From assembly GCA_903827375.1 (NCBI GenBank), contig CAIKHZ010000261.1, positions 1 through 56,940 of the forward strand: 56,940 nt of DNA, read 5' to 3'. The position numbers and the translations under genes are program-made. The notes under the pieces were generated by a model that did no database searches, was not told the origin of the DNA, and saw only the letters and a program-made list of their open reading frames with translations. This stretch comes from Akkermansiaceae bacterium (lineage in GTDB: Bacteria > Verrucomicrobiota > Verrucomicrobiia > Verrucomicrobiales > Akkermansiaceae). Below are positions 10,001-17,628 of the stretch, piece by piece. Numbering within the stretch: the stretch's first letter is position 1; every line of letters starts with the position of its first letter.

Positions 10001-12049
10001 CGCCACCTCCCAGGATTTCTCAGGTGCGATGAGGTCGATGTCTAGCAAGTCTATGGCGTCCATGCGGTGGCGGCTGCGAAAGAATGCCTCCACATCCAGC
10101 GGATAGCGGCTGACCTTGAGTTTCTCGATGTTGCGCACGCTGACTTTGACCGTCGGAGTCTCTGTTAGGCGGAATACTCGCTCGGTGGCGACGGCCAGTG
10201 ACTTGCTATTCATCAGATCGACGCGGCGTTTGGCTGGATCGGCCCAGTGGCCCCAGGTGACGCGTTTGAAGGCGGCCAGGCCGTCATCCAACTGTCCGAA
10301 TTCCTCGCTGAGGATGAGTGCGGTGTTGTAGAGGGCCAGCGATGACTCCTCGGTGGCGGGATACTTGGCGATGAGGCGGGACCAGGCGTCGATGGCCTTT
10401 TGGAATTCTTTTGTTGTTAGATCCGTTGTGGCCTTTTGTTCTTTGAGTTGTTGAGCGGCGGCGTAGCGGGTCTGGCCGTAGATGAAGAGGATTTGGCGTG
10501 CTCTGGAATCGAGCGGATAGCGTGACAGGAAGCCGTCGAAGACTTCGCGTGCCTTGGCTTCATCGCCTGCCGCCACGGCGCTTAGGCCGATCTGAAATTC
10601 GGCGTCCACGATCCCGCTTTGCGCTTGCTGCCACTCGGCACCGTTGGGCCAGGAGGTGATGTATTGCCGCCACTGGGCAATGGCTTCGGCATAGCGGTGC
10701 TGGTTGCAATGAATTTGGCCGATGCGGAAGGCGGCCGTCTGTTGGCGGCGGGCGAGCGCCTCTGCGGGTGTCAGACCGGTCGCGGGGTCCGATTTCCGGT
10801 TAGCCTCGGATGTGGCATCGAACTGGAACGCCTTGGCCGTGATAAAGTCGTTCCAGGCGGCGATGGCCTCCGCGTCCTTGCCATAGCGGTCGAGTGTTTG
10901 GGCAATGGCTCCGGCGGCCAGCGGGGCTGCTTGGTGGCCGGGGAAATTGCTTAGAAACGTGTTCAGTTGAGCGAGATAGTCGATGATATCGAAGGCGGGA
11001 TTTAGACCGCGGGAGGGGAAGGGTTCCTGATTGGCTGGCAAATGCAGGGCTCTGCCGCGAGCCGTGTCGCCCGGTTCGCGTTGCTGTGCCGGGGTTGCAA
11101 AGGGGTCTGTCTCGCCCTGTGCCGCCTGTTGCGGGATCAGCGGTGCTTGGTTTGCGGCGTTGTTGCCCAATTGTTGTTGCTGCACCGCGCTTTGCGGTAG
11201 CGGGGCGAAGGTTCGCACCTTCAACCATGCCGCGTCGCCGGCCAGCGCCTTGTCCGGTGAGTCCGCAGGCAGGGCGGCAAGCATGCCTAGCAATTCATTG
11301 GCGACTGCCCGCGCGTCGCCGCTGTGGTGCAGTTCCAGCAGGTTTTCCGTGAGGTGCAGGCGGGCTTCGGCACGCGGTTTGCCGGTGAATTTGGCCGTGG
11401 TGTTTTTCTTGCCCGGGCCGAGCGGCAGTGACCAGTTAGGATCGAACAACAGCAACCAGGCGTTGAAGGCACCCTGCGCCGCTTGGTGTGCGCCGGCCTT
11501 GTGAAAGAGCATTGCCAGGCGAAACAGCACGTCTGCCCGCAACTCGACAGTGATTGGCATATCGAGAACTTTCTCGCAGAGCATCGCGGCTTTCTTCCAG
11601 TCCGGCTGTGGCTGGGCCACCTCTCCCGGGGCCGTGGGTGCCATGGTCTCCTCCACGAATTCGAGCAACGCCTTGACCAGATCGTCGCGGCGTTGCGGCG
11701 CAAAAGCACGGGCCGCCGCCTCCGCGTAAATCGCCTCGGCCTGCGGGTGCTTCTTTTGTTTTGTTAGGGCTGCCCCAGTTAAAAACCGTGCTTTCATTCC
11801 CCACGGCGAGTCGGCGGGCACCGTCGCTGCTGCAGCTATCGCCTCGTCTTGTTGCCCGGCCAGATAGAGGCTCAGTGCCTTGTGATACGGCGCGTAGCCG
11901 GGGCCAGCGGCGTCCGTCGGCAAGCTGGCGAATGCACTGGCTGCCTCGGGGAATTTGCGTGACTGCAGCAGTGCCACAGCATCATCAACAGGAGCGGAAA
12001 ACAGCGGGCCGACCAACGCAAGCAGGGATAGGATGAAGGCAGTTTTCAT
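4019..12049 (-). CDS. Giant secreted alpha-2-macroglobulin-like protein with TPR regions, thioester lost
   Basis: A 2676-residue protein with signal peptide 'MKTAFILSLLALVGPLFSA'. Residues 20-600 are TPR-like helical repeats ('YAPYHKALSLYLAGQQDEA', 'AIDAWSRLIAKYPATEESS'). Macroglobulin-type beta domains follow from about 740, with an MG2-like block near 825-915 ('MSRVLFDRGRYAVGEQVGW'). The helical thioester-domain fold is recognisable at about 1600-1900 ('NGGWSWENIDIS'), but the CxEQ thioester site is replaced by 'DASEPQNAAS' near 1628. TPR repeats return at about 2130-2400. A carboxypeptidase-regulatory-like domain follows ('DPRGVFEVSGIQG', about 2560), then a basic tail. Bacterial A2M proteins trap proteases in the periplasm; without a thioester this one would have to rely on conformational trapping or binding. 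There is no adjacent pbpC. The inverted repeat just after the stop codon probably terminates it. Confidence 0.85.
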   Translation of the reverse strand: MKTAFILSLLALVGPLFSAPVDDAVALLQSRKFPEAASAFASLPTDAAGPGYAPYHKALSLYLAGQQDEAIAAAATVPADSPWGMKARFLTGAALTKQKKHPQAEAIYAEAAARAFAPQRRDDLVKALLEFVEETMAPTAPGEVAQPQPDWKKAAMLCEKVLDMPITVELRADVLFRLAMLFHKAGAHQAAQGAFNAWLLLFDPNWSLPLGPGKKNTTAKFTGKPRAEARLHLTENLLELHHSGDARAVANELLGMLAALPADSPDKALAGDAAWLKVRTFAPLPQSAVQQQQLGNNAANQAPLIPQQAAQGETDPFATPAQQREPGDTARGRALHLPANQEPFPSRGLNPAFDIIDYLAQLNTFLSNFPGHQAAPLAAGAIAQTLDRYGKDAEAIAAWNDFITAKAFQFDATSEANRKSDPATGLTPAEALARRQQTAAFRIGQIHCNQHRYAEAIAQWRQYITSWPNGAEWQQAQSGIVDAEFQIGLSAVAAGDEAKAREVFDGFLSRYPLDSRARQILFIYGQTRYAAAQQLKEQKATTDLTTKEFQKAIDAWSRLIAKYPATEESSLALYNTALILSEEFGQLDDGLAAFKRVTWGHWADPAKRRVDLMNSKSLAVATERVFRLTETPTVKVSVRNIEKLKVSRYPLDVEAFFRSRHRMDAIDLLDIDLIAPEKSWEVAVAGYARFRSIQQEIPIEFAAGKSGACIVRVEGDDWQATTLVVRSDIDVLVESARRELLAYVMNGADKKPLAGANVLVSDGEKIIATGLTGADGVFRAKPEGIEKSHSVRVLVSTPQGMAGSFLSLDGLGLSTVPTKMSRVLFDRGRYAVGEQVGWHAIRRDVKDGTFQVPAASEGWKWRAQLPDGRLLYEGPITWSELGLCHGEFTLPPSSPDGDYKVRVFNDKESLQASFSVQEADTSPRGRISSTQPERQSYLRGDVINGSFLVNWSNGLPVTTEKGTLTLPDGTTKDILTDTAGAVAYQFPAAALKPGAYFLTLNMPAVDAGHTLALNIVENEFSAQFDKLPEVALAGEAFDLKVKTVSYRGENFATPLKLTIVRREPAKSSRVLEGVPWISGFTNSPTDTPIAEHPLKTAASGEANQTITLPQPGLYVLKLTGKDKQGHDISAETTLRAAGGDEDSKLRLLSDAADLVAGQPFKLRVQSASAHPYALVTVHAQEFFSHQLIELKAGSNALELPTAAAYTPNFRVTVAALDGRQVNLTSRPFELRSGLKVSLTATGAGAADYVVKTTDLAGKPVAASVFARAWSLTDGAPYKPPGRVVIPARSTGLSVESSVTFAHPGTSRKLTNGNFAVFDNDQALLFGIQQTELGLNGGNTLLLDNNQKFIRSNSFLLVNNASKHGVFVVNPGLKSMKQDALGIDVRIDTRGVPDIAWSDARSEDAGQPKAAAAQPKFGAPEAPHALLKLASDFTTDATGMKKLAGLTQPTSGTAVVAWAVDGASLIAANALVIAPDEKLLVHAMLPEHLTPGQTFSIPVSVTNCGTVATTDLTAECTLGEAPIKLTLGVLPVGGHSVRWLEELKAPQQPGTSQVRIAVGGVTWSGTLTTRNLSVPVIVPSGGLFAQGEHTLTLPVAEGTTGFRLVKALDVAAFPSASLDVNGETMDASEPQNAASALLQVMATLTSAEGAPTKAALQKRLATLTAELTATEHTGNGGWSWENIDISPGLLTTAFTWRALLEAKAAGVVVSDMMLKRTAAFVAGRYGGIGASDFERKAVVLQALAAAGKADFSLLNPLYRVRETLSPVALVRLCAAFILAGRDDEAKALLTLVLKTGTPGKTTSGDDTLCWPGSKEVAGLNAPEEATAAALWCAAKLNPAAPEARAIANWLVTSQASAPGGTTRCRGQVMQAIAEYAKSLPRAAAGDTVEVLSDGKVITPAPGEILPLPADGKLIVRVKGGSPAVVIAAIVRKTPADDPKTWEYPKIASRTYLHDNYMLGETKLDSASTSPVTQAAQGQLLRVLVKIANHPDAAWQSHGNFLQIEEEIPAGCLFVEGSLQCNAQGVERDGNRLRLRYGPGTMGNVSYDVIALTPGTWTARAAVLADPYDPARCRRGDWNTLTILPAGQPATEAYVMNRAEHLEAASLLFDDHKGSECLTHLDALSGGKLTQDEERDTARMRLWILAEQENADASAMIGAFELLTERHPRLVIPFEKLLRVGAAYHRLNEFERAATVFRAALDGAFLADSGLSVALEDAGDYAGGVDLQERLWRQFPDSQDVIGSLSGLAQSLSAKAQDADKLPVRRGQKKLEKNALLIHSKDLLERFITLYPTDAQADDAAFSLVNVFFTLKNYPGMVSAATAGAEHHTSGRFADSFKYMAALGYFWQGAFDKALAAAAPVANGESKDRDYARYVTAQVYHAQGQPAEAIAWYQKVRTVYEDAAQAIALFEEKRVSLPEVTIFKPGDEVKLTLDYRNIKEGAVQLYKVDLQKLYLREKSLSNITRVDLAGIAPQAGEAFALGAGTDYVVKQKVLHLPVKEEGAYLAIVRGDNLFTSGLVLISPLKLEVKETQEGSVRATVTDAATGKALADAEVKALGSSSPQVQSGTTDPRGVFEVSGIQGTSTVIVRQGDNRYAFHRGTLALGSHNPQQPSQNLGNASAAKPSTPASPKRQVLEKGEYLKNIDESNRAVQKSQIQNWESKRRSNSKGVEASDVLKK

Positions 12050-12239
12050 GGTTAGTTAGAAGAGTAGGGCGAGGCCGCCAACCCGTCAAGCACGCATCAA
12101 CACCAGCAGAGCACGGCACGTATCAACACAAGCCCCGAACCCGGCAGGGCGAGTATGGAGCAGGCAGTCACTTCACACCTCAGCGAGGCGGTGCCTCAGA
12201 CGCGGTGGGACGCTAAAAGGCGTGAGGGCGTTGATTCAG

Positions 12240-13355
12240 TTAGACGTTGAAGCGGAAGTCGATCACATCGCCATCCTTGACGATGTATTCCTTGCCTTCG
12301 ATGCGCACCTTGCCAGCTACCTTGGCGGCGGCCTTGCTGCCGGCTGCCACCAGGTCGTCGTAGTGGACGATTTCCGCAGCGATGAAGCCGCGCTCAAAAT
12401 CACTGTGGATGACCCCGGCGGCGGCGGGTGCCTTGTCGCCGGCCGTGATGGTCCAAGCACGGGACTCCTGCACTCCGGTGGTTAGGTAGGTGCGCAGGCC
12501 AAGGAGATGATAGACGGCACCGATCAGGCCGGAGACGCCGGAGTCGGTCACGCCCATGTCGGCTAGAAATTCAGCGGCTTCCTCGGCGGGCAGGTCGCTG
12601 AGTTCTTCTTCGATGCGGGCGGAAATGACCACCGCTTCCGAGCCGCTGTGTTCAGCGGCAAATAGCCGGACCTTGGCGACTTGCGGATGGCTGTCGGGGT
12701 CGGCCAGAGCGGCCGCCAGCTCGTTTTCGGCCACGTTGCAAGCGTAGATCGTGCGCTTGGCGGAGAGCAGGAAAAAGTCGCGCACCATTGGGCGGTCTTC
12801 GTCGCTGAATTCCAGTGTGAGGGCCGGTTTTCCCTGGTCAAGGTGAGGCAGCAGGAGGTCGATCAATTCGACTTCGCGGCGGGCATCCTTATCGCCGCCC
12901 TTGGCCTTTTTTTCGCGGGAGACGCGGCGCTTTTCGAGGGCTGCGAGGTCAGCCAGGATCAATTCCGAGTTGATAATCTCGATATCACGGACTGGATCGA
13001 CGGTGCCTAGTTCGTGGATGATATCGTCATTTTCAAAGCAGCGAACGACCTGGACGATGGCGTCGGTTTCGCGGATGGTGGCGAGGAACTGGTTGCCGAG
13101 GCCGGCACCCTCGGAGGCACCCTTGACCAATCCGGCGATATCGACAAACTCGATGGCGGTGGGCACCAGACGGTGTGAGCCCGAGATTTTTGAGATCACC
13201 GCGAGGCGCGGATCCGGCACGCTGACGATGCCGATGTTCGGATCGATGGTGCAAAACGGATAATTGGCCGCCTCCGCCTTGCGGGTGCGGGTGACGGCAT
13301 TGAAGAGGGTGGATTTTCCGACATTGGGCAGACCTACGATTCCAGCTTTGAGCAT
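12240..13355 (-). CDS. ychF: Redox-regulated ATPase YchF (OLA1/Obg family)
   Basis: A 371-residue cytosolic P-loop ATPase. The Walker A motif 'GLPNVGKSTLFNAVT' is at residues 8-22, the YchF-type switch 'AANYPFCTIDPNIG' follows, and Walker B 'VDIAGLVKGASEGAGLG' is near 70. The nucleotide-specificity loop reads 'YACNVAENEL', with the NxxE form that favours ATP over GTP. A coiled-coil arm (about 130-165) and a C-terminal TGS domain ('RGFIAAEIVHYDDL', 'YIVKDGDVIDFRFNV') complete the family architecture. YchF binds ribosomes and is linked to translation and oxidative-stress control. The start at 13355 ('MLKAGIVG') is preferred because it matches the family; an open frame extends about 33 codons further upstream. 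Confidence 0.96.
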   Translation of the reverse strand: MLKAGIVGLPNVGKSTLFNAVTRTRKAEAANYPFCTIDPNIGIVSVPDPRLAVISKISGSHRLVPTAIEFVDIAGLVKGASEGAGLGNQFLATIRETDAIVQVVRCFENDDIIHELGTVDPVRDIEIINSELILADLAALEKRRVSREKKAKGGDKDARREVELIDLLLPHLDQGKPALTLEFSDEDRPMVRDFFLLSAKRTIYACNVAENELAAALADPDSHPQVAKVRLFAAEHSGSEAVVISARIEEELSDLPAEEAAEFLADMGVTDSGVSGLIGAVYHLLGLRTYLTTGVQESRAWTITAGDKAPAAAGVIHSDFERGFIAAEIVHYDDLVAAGSKAAAKVAGKVRIEGKEYIVKDGDVIDFRFNV

Positions 13356-13569
13356 TGCGGCGGCAGGGTGGGGGAGTCCGATGGCCCGCGACGAGCAAAA
13401 AAGTTGCGAATTGGCATTTTCCAAGCCTCTCAACCCGCACAAGCTGGCTACCATGCTCGAACAATGGCTGCCTGTGCCACCGCTTCACCCGGACCGTGCC
13501 TGAGGATAAACCGGGTGGCGGTTCACCATGCAAAAATTCCGCTGTGGGGATTTTTGGACCGCTGGGTCT

Positions 13570-14784
13570 TCAGGCGGTGCCAGTGAGTGTGGGGCCTTTG
13601 GCGTGGTCTGGCGTTTGCGGGGCGGTCGCTGGGGACGGATCTTGTGGAGGCACGGACTCCATGAGTTTTTTAACGACGGTGGCGTGGGCGTGGTTGGCTG
13701 AGATAGCCACGCTGATCCAACGGAACTCGTCGCTGCCGTCCAGCACGACCTTGAGCATCATCGTGATGGGCACGGCTAGCAGCATGCCCAAAGGTCCCCA
13801 TACCCAGCCCCAAAACATCACTGAAACGAGCACCACGAGGGTCGAAATACCGAAGCGCCGACCCACCAAGAGGGGTTCAACCACATTGCCGAGGAAATTA
13901 TTGATGAGCAGATAGCCGCTTGCCACCACCACGGCGTTGGGCACGCCGAAGAGAATGAGCGCCAGCAGGGCGGGTGGAATCCCGGCAATGATCGAGCCAA
14001 TCACCGGGATGTAGTGCAGCGCATACGCCAAAATCCCCCATAACACAAAAAAATCCAGACCGGCGGCCCAACACAGCAGGCCGGCCAGAAAGCCGGTGGC
14101 CAAACTAATCACCGTTTTGATCGCCAAATAGCGCTGAATGTCCCTGGTGGCGCTGAGCATGCGGGCAATGTTGGGCCCTCGGGCTAGGCTGATGGCCTCC
14201 AGTCGTTGCCCAAACATCTTTGCCTCGGCGAGCATGAAAACCGTTAGGATCAGCACCACCAAGAAGGTGCCGAAAAAGCCCACCAAATGCCCGAGCAGGC
14301 CGGTGCCCACATCCCAGATTTTTTCAAAGCGGATATTTTGGAGGTTATCTAGATTGGTGACTACGGCAGCGCGGATTTTTGTTTCAGCATCCTCCACGCC
14401 CCATGAATCCAGGGTTTTTGCCAGTGAGCCTGAAACCGTTTGCACCCGCGTGGACAACTCGGTGGCGTACTTGGTATTCCATTTCACCTGCAAATCATCC
14501 ACCATGGTGGCAGCCAGCAAAATCACCCCGACGATGAAGGCAAAATCGACCAAGACGGTGAGCAGCACTGCAATGGCCCTGGGAGCCTTTTTAGCGCAGA
14601 GCCAGTTGGTGATGGGGGAGCTGACGGTGGCAACGAAAAACGCCAGCAGGATGGGCAGAAAAAACCCTTGCGCCGCTTTCAATCCTGCCACTAACAGGAC
14701 CAGAGCCCCCAGTAAGAGGAGCACTCGCCCGGCGTTCGGTCCGCTCATTCGCGATTTGATTTCCATTCGAGGAGGATTAAACAT
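13570..14784 (-). CDS. AI-2E family transporter (PerM-like permease)
   Basis: An integral membrane protein of about 400 residues with the AI-2E/PerM layout. There are two hydrophobic segments at the N-terminus ('VLLLLGALVLLVAGL', 'FFLPILLAFFVATVSSPI'), a third after the first loop ('IAVLLTVLVDFAFIVGVILL'), and a soluble stretch of roughly 100 residues. A cluster of helices follows with the family motifs 'LAYALHYIPVIGSIIAGIP' and 'PLLVGRRFGISTLVVLVSV'. The substrate of most members is unproven. The start is uncertain: 14784 ('MFNPPRMEIKSRM') leaves 11 bp after the stop of the AEC transporter gene upstream, and the two genes are probably cotranscribed. Confidence 0.88.
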   Translation of the reverse strand: MFNPPRMEIKSRMSGPNAGRVLLLLGALVLLVAGLKAAQGFFLPILLAFFVATVSSPITNWLCAKKAPRAIAVLLTVLVDFAFIVGVILLAATMVDDLQVKWNTKYATELSTRVQTVSGSLAKTLDSWGVEDAETKIRAAVVTNLDNLQNIRFEKIWDVGTGLLGHLVGFFGTFLVVLILTVFMLAEAKMFGQRLEAISLARGPNIARMLSATRDIQRYLAIKTVISLATGFLAGLLCWAAGLDFFVLWGILAYALHYIPVIGSIIAGIPPALLALILFGVPNAVVVASGYLLINNFLGNVVEPLLVGRRFGISTLVVLVSVMFWGWVWGPLGMLLAVPITMMLKVVLDGSDEFRWISVAISANHAHATVVKKLMESVPPQDPSPATAPQTPDHAKGPTLTGTA

Positions 14785-14795
14785 GGCCCGGCCGG

Positions 14796-15776
14796 TTATG
14801 GCAACAACGGTTTTAGTCCGATCCACTCAATTCCCCAGAAAATAATCCATGGCAGCGACAACAAACTGCCCAGAGTGGTTGCCAGCACCACATGCACGGC
14901 GATGGACGGGCGTCCGCCATACATTCGGGCCAGCATGATTGGAGTCATGGCGGCGGGCATGGCGGCTTGGACCACAAGCACCTGCCGCAATTCCACCACC
15001 AGAGGCAGGTACTTTGCCGCCGCCAAAATCAGCCCTGGAGCGAGCAGCAAGCGCACCAGGACAGCCCCACCAAGGATTTTTAAGGACGGTCTGTCGTTTC
15101 CCGCAAAGCCCACCATCGTCGCCCCGGTGATCAAAATGGCCACAGGAAACGCTCCGACTCCCAGCAGGCTGATGACCTTGCGCAGCGGATCGGTCGCGTA
15201 ATGCAGCGGCAGTGGCCCATCGGCCGGACGGTCCAGGCGCAGGGCCACCAGCAGCAAGCCGAGGCCCACGGCGATGATCGGGCCGTTGACGAGTTTGCGC
15301 CAAGGCACCCCGCGTTGGCCGCTGATGATCATGACGCCAGCCGACCACATGGCCACCTCGACTCCGATATTGTGGACGAAAAGCATGGCACAGGCACTGC
15401 TGCCCCAAAGGATTGAGAGCACAGGGATAGCGGTGAAGCCGTAGTTTTGGCAACCAGCGGCCACGGTAAACGTGCGCAGTCCGGTGCCGCGTTCCAGCCC
15501 CAAGAGACGGGCCATGCACCAGGCTGTGAGCATTCCGGAGAGGAGCAGGGCAAACCCGAGAGTGATGCCCCAGGCGACCGCTGTTCCGCTGCGCAACACC
15601 TCGGCACCGAGGATTTGATCGAGGACAAAGCATGGCAGCATCACCGAGTAAACCACCTGCATGGCTCCGGCGTCGTGTTCGGGACGCAGCACTCCGATTT
15701 TGCGCAGCAGGGCTCCAGCCACGAGGAGCAAGTAGAAGGGCAACACCGAAATAATGACTGCACCAGGAGAAATCAC
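14796..15776 (-). CDS. AEC family transporter (auxin efflux carrier-like)
   Basis: A 326-residue membrane protein with about ten predicted helices in two halves, as in bacterial AEC permeases (malonate, malate or amino-acid export in characterised relatives). The N-terminus 'VLPFYLLLVAGALLRKIGVL', the block 'AAGCQNYGFTAIPVLSILWG' with the conserved Asn-Tyr-Gly in the middle of the protein, and the C-terminal 'AAMPAAMTPIMLARMYGG' are the usual conserved regions. The start is a GTG at 15776. The gene is followed at 12 bp by the AI-2E family transporter. The substrate cannot be read from the sequence. Confidence 0.88.
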   Translation of the reverse strand: MISPGAVIISVLPFYLLLVAGALLRKIGVLRPEHDAGAMQVVYSVMLPCFVLDQILGAEVLRSGTAVAWGITLGFALLLSGMLTAWCMARLLGLERGTGLRTFTVAAGCQNYGFTAIPVLSILWGSSACAMLFVHNIGVEVAMWSAGVMIISGQRGVPWRKLVNGPIIAVGLGLLLVALRLDRPADGPLPLHYATDPLRKVISLLGVGAFPVAILITGATMVGFAGNDRPSLKILGGAVLVRLLLAPGLILAAAKYLPLVVELRQVLVVQAAMPAAMTPIMLARMYGGRPSIAVHVVLATTLGSLLSLPWIIFWGIEWIGLKPLLP

Positions 15777-15822
15777 CGGCGAAGCGTTCGGTTGAGCCCG
15801 CTTTTGGGCAAGCTCATCATGT

Positions 15823-16524
15823 TCACTTGTGGGCTGGAATGACCAAGCTCCTGCCGTCCCGGATGATGCTGCCGGAGATTCCGTTGGCTTCCTTCAGGGC
15901 GTTCATCGAGCAACCATACTTTGCCGCAATGCTGTAGAGCGAATCCCCTGACTTGACCACGTGGTGAACGCTGGCGCTCTTGGGTTTGGTGGTGGTTTTG
16001 GCCGTGCTGGATGGGTTTTTAGAAGACGTTTTTGCAGTCCGATCCGTGTCGCCCTTGGTCTTGCTGCTGCCGGTTTTGGCTGTCGAGCGATCCGTGTCGC
16101 CCTTGGTCTTGCTGCTTCCGGTCTTGGCAGTCCGATCCGTGTCAGCCTTGGTCTTGCTGCTTCCGGTCTTGGCAGTCCGATCCGTGTCAGCCTTCGTTTT
16201 GATGCTGGTTACCTTGGTCGTCGTTGTCCTTGGGGAACCTGATCCGCCATGGGGCGGCACCTCTGCCGATGCGACGGCACCGGGGAGCAGTGGCACTGAA
16301 TTGGGCGACGGTTGTTCGTTCGATGCGATCTTAGGCGGATCTCCTTCCACGTCTTTGGGCGTGTACGGCCGCCACTTCGACTCATCATCAGCCCATGCAT
16401 CGACGTAACGGCCTTGGCTGTCAAAGGGGCCCACGTTTGGTTCCTGTTTGCCTGGGGTCGTCTGGCAAGCATTGAGCGAAAGGAGGACTACGACACCACA
16501 CAAGGCATGAAAAAGCGGTCTCAT
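15823..16524 (-). CDS. LysM-domain lipoprotein with Lys/Thr/Asp repeat linker
   Basis: A 233-residue lipoprotein. The signal 'MRPLFHALCGVVVLLSLNAC' ends in a lipobox (LNAC), giving a Cys around residue 20. A Pro-rich region leads to a low-complexity linker made of four copies of a 15-16-residue unit, KTKxDTDRTAKTGSS. The C-terminal 45 residues form one LysM domain ('HHVVKSGDSLYSIAAKYGCS', 'LKEANGISGSIIRDGRSLVI') that should bind peptidoglycan. The linker is long, charged and probably disordered, like a spacer between membrane anchor and cell wall. The start at 16524 is set by the signal peptide. A second LysM lipoprotein lies at 51249-52145. Confidence 0.9.
   Translation of the reverse strand: MRPLFHALCGVVVLLSLNACQTTPGKQEPNVGPFDSQGRYVDAWADDESKWRPYTPKDVEGDPPKIASNEQPSPNSVPLLPGAVASAEVPPHGGSGSPRTTTTKVTSIKTKADTDRTAKTGSSKTKADTDRTAKTGSSKTKGDTDRSTAKTGSSKTKGDTDRTAKTSSKNPSSTAKTTTKPKSASVHHVVKSGDSLYSIAAKYGCSMNALKEANGISGSIIRDGRSLVIPAHK
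16034..16205. repeat. In-frame 45/48-bp tandem repeat inside the LysM lipoprotein gene
   Basis: GATCCGTGTC recurs at 16041, 16089, 16134 and 16179, giving spacings of 48, 45 and 45 bp, with nearly identical sequence between. All spacings are multiples of three, so gain or loss of a unit keeps the reading frame and only changes linker length. Confidence 0.9.
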
Positions 16525-16798
16525 GGCCGGATTATACCTGCTCACATCCGCTTTGCAAAACATTGTTAAGACTTACGAATATTTCCCGTGGTGGGGCATC
16601 CGACCTCAAAGCGGATCAGTCCTCGACAACAAGAATCCTAGCCATACAGAGGGCCGAGGAATGATCATCTGCTCATTTTTTCACAAGAGCGTCTTCCCGT
16701 CAGAACATTTTCCCGGACCTCTTCTCCTGTCCCCCATCCATCATCGGCTATGGCGAACTAACTCTTTGCCCCTTTATTTAAGAAAATGCAGTCAGTCC

Positions 16799-16832
16799 AT
16801 TTTGATGTATTGACATCAAAATATCTTGATGT
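16799..16832 (+). promoter_or_regulatory. Operator for the vapBC promoter
   Basis: ATTTTGATGT (16799-16808) and ACATCAAAAT (16813-16822) are perfect 10-base inverted arms separated by four bases. A third half-site, CTTGATGT, lies at 16825-16832, 12 bp before the antitoxin start codon. AT-rich inverted sites beside the start are typical of autoregulation by a ribbon-helix-helix antitoxin bound to its toxin. Confidence 0.75.
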
Positions 16833-16843
16833 AAGATGCCACC

Positions 16844-17107
16844 ATGAGAACCACGCTGACCCTTGAGCCGGAAATCGCCGAGCGTTTGCGCCAGGAACTG
16901 ACATTGGGCAAGCGCCCGCTAAAGCTCATTATCAACGAAGCCCTGAAACTCGGGTTGGGGCTGGAAGAGCCCATTCAGCAGCAACCGTATCGCGTGACTC
17001 CTCACTCGTCCCGGTTTGTCACCGGCATTGATATTGGAAAATTGAACCACTTGGCCGATGATCTGGAAGCGGGCGAATTCCATCTTCCTCGCCCCGCCTC
17101 ACCGTGA
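16844..17107 (+). CDS. vapB: VapB-type ribbon-helix-helix antitoxin
   Basis: An 87-residue protein. Its first 40 residues read as a ribbon-helix-helix DNA-binding domain: the beta strand 'MRTTLTLEPEIAERLRQEL' is followed by 'RPLKLIINEALKLGLGL'. The C-terminal half, with 'GIDIGKLNHLADDLE', is the usual flexible part that wraps around and blocks the PIN toxin. Its stop overlaps the toxin start (GTGA), so the two are translationally coupled. The palindromic operator just upstream suggests that the complex represses its own promoter. Confidence 0.9.
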   Translation: MRTTLTLEPEIAERLRQELTLGKRPLKLIINEALKLGLGLEEPIQQQPYRVTPHSSRFVTGIDIGKLNHLADDLEAGEFHLPRPASP

Positions 17108-17532
17108 TCATCCCTGACATCAACCTGCTTGTTTACGCCCACAATGACCAAGCCCCGGGACATGCCAAGGCGAGGACTTGGTGGGAAGCCGCGCTCAACG
17201 GCAGGATTCCGGTGGGTCTGCCGTGGCTGAGCATCAGCGGCTTCATCCGGCTCATGACCCATCCGCGGGTGCTTGCGCAACCGCTCGACATTCATCAGGC
17301 CATCTTTCACGTGCGCTCATGGCTGGCCCAGCCACCCGTGCGCATCCTCCATCCGGGGTCTAAATTTGAAAATCTTTTCCTCGACTATCTAGCGCATCTC
17401 GGGTCCGGCGGCAACCTGACAACCGATGCCCAGCTCGCCGCGCTCGCCTTGGAACATCAGGCCGAACTCCACAGTTGCGACGCCGACTTCTCCCGCTTCC
17501 CCGGCCTCCGTTGGATCAACCCGCTCGCGTGA
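17104..17532 (+). CDS. vapC: VapC-type PIN-domain toxin
   Basis: A 142-residue PIN-domain ribonuclease. The expected acidic residues are present: Asp in 'IIPDINLLVYA' near the N-terminus, Glu/Asp in the middle ('SKFENLFLDYL') and the C-terminal pair in 'LTTDAQLAALALEH' and 'HSCDADFSRFPGLRW'. Family members cut initiator tRNA or rRNA when the antitoxin is degraded. The start is a GTG that overlaps the vapB stop by four bases. The sequence looks intact. Confidence 0.92.
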   Translation: MIIPDINLLVYAHNDQAPGHAKARTWWEAALNGRIPVGLPWLSISGFIRLMTHPRVLAQPLDIHQAIFHVRSWLAQPPVRILHPGSKFENLFLDYLAHLGSGGNLTTDAQLAALALEHQAELHSCDADFSRFPGLRWINPLA

Positions 17533-17628
17533 GAATGGATCCCCAGTGGGATGATTCCTCCGTCCCTTGTATGCTGGCTATTGTCGAAAACGAGGTCGAA
17601 CAATGAGTTTTTGGCCTTGGCCGTGGGT

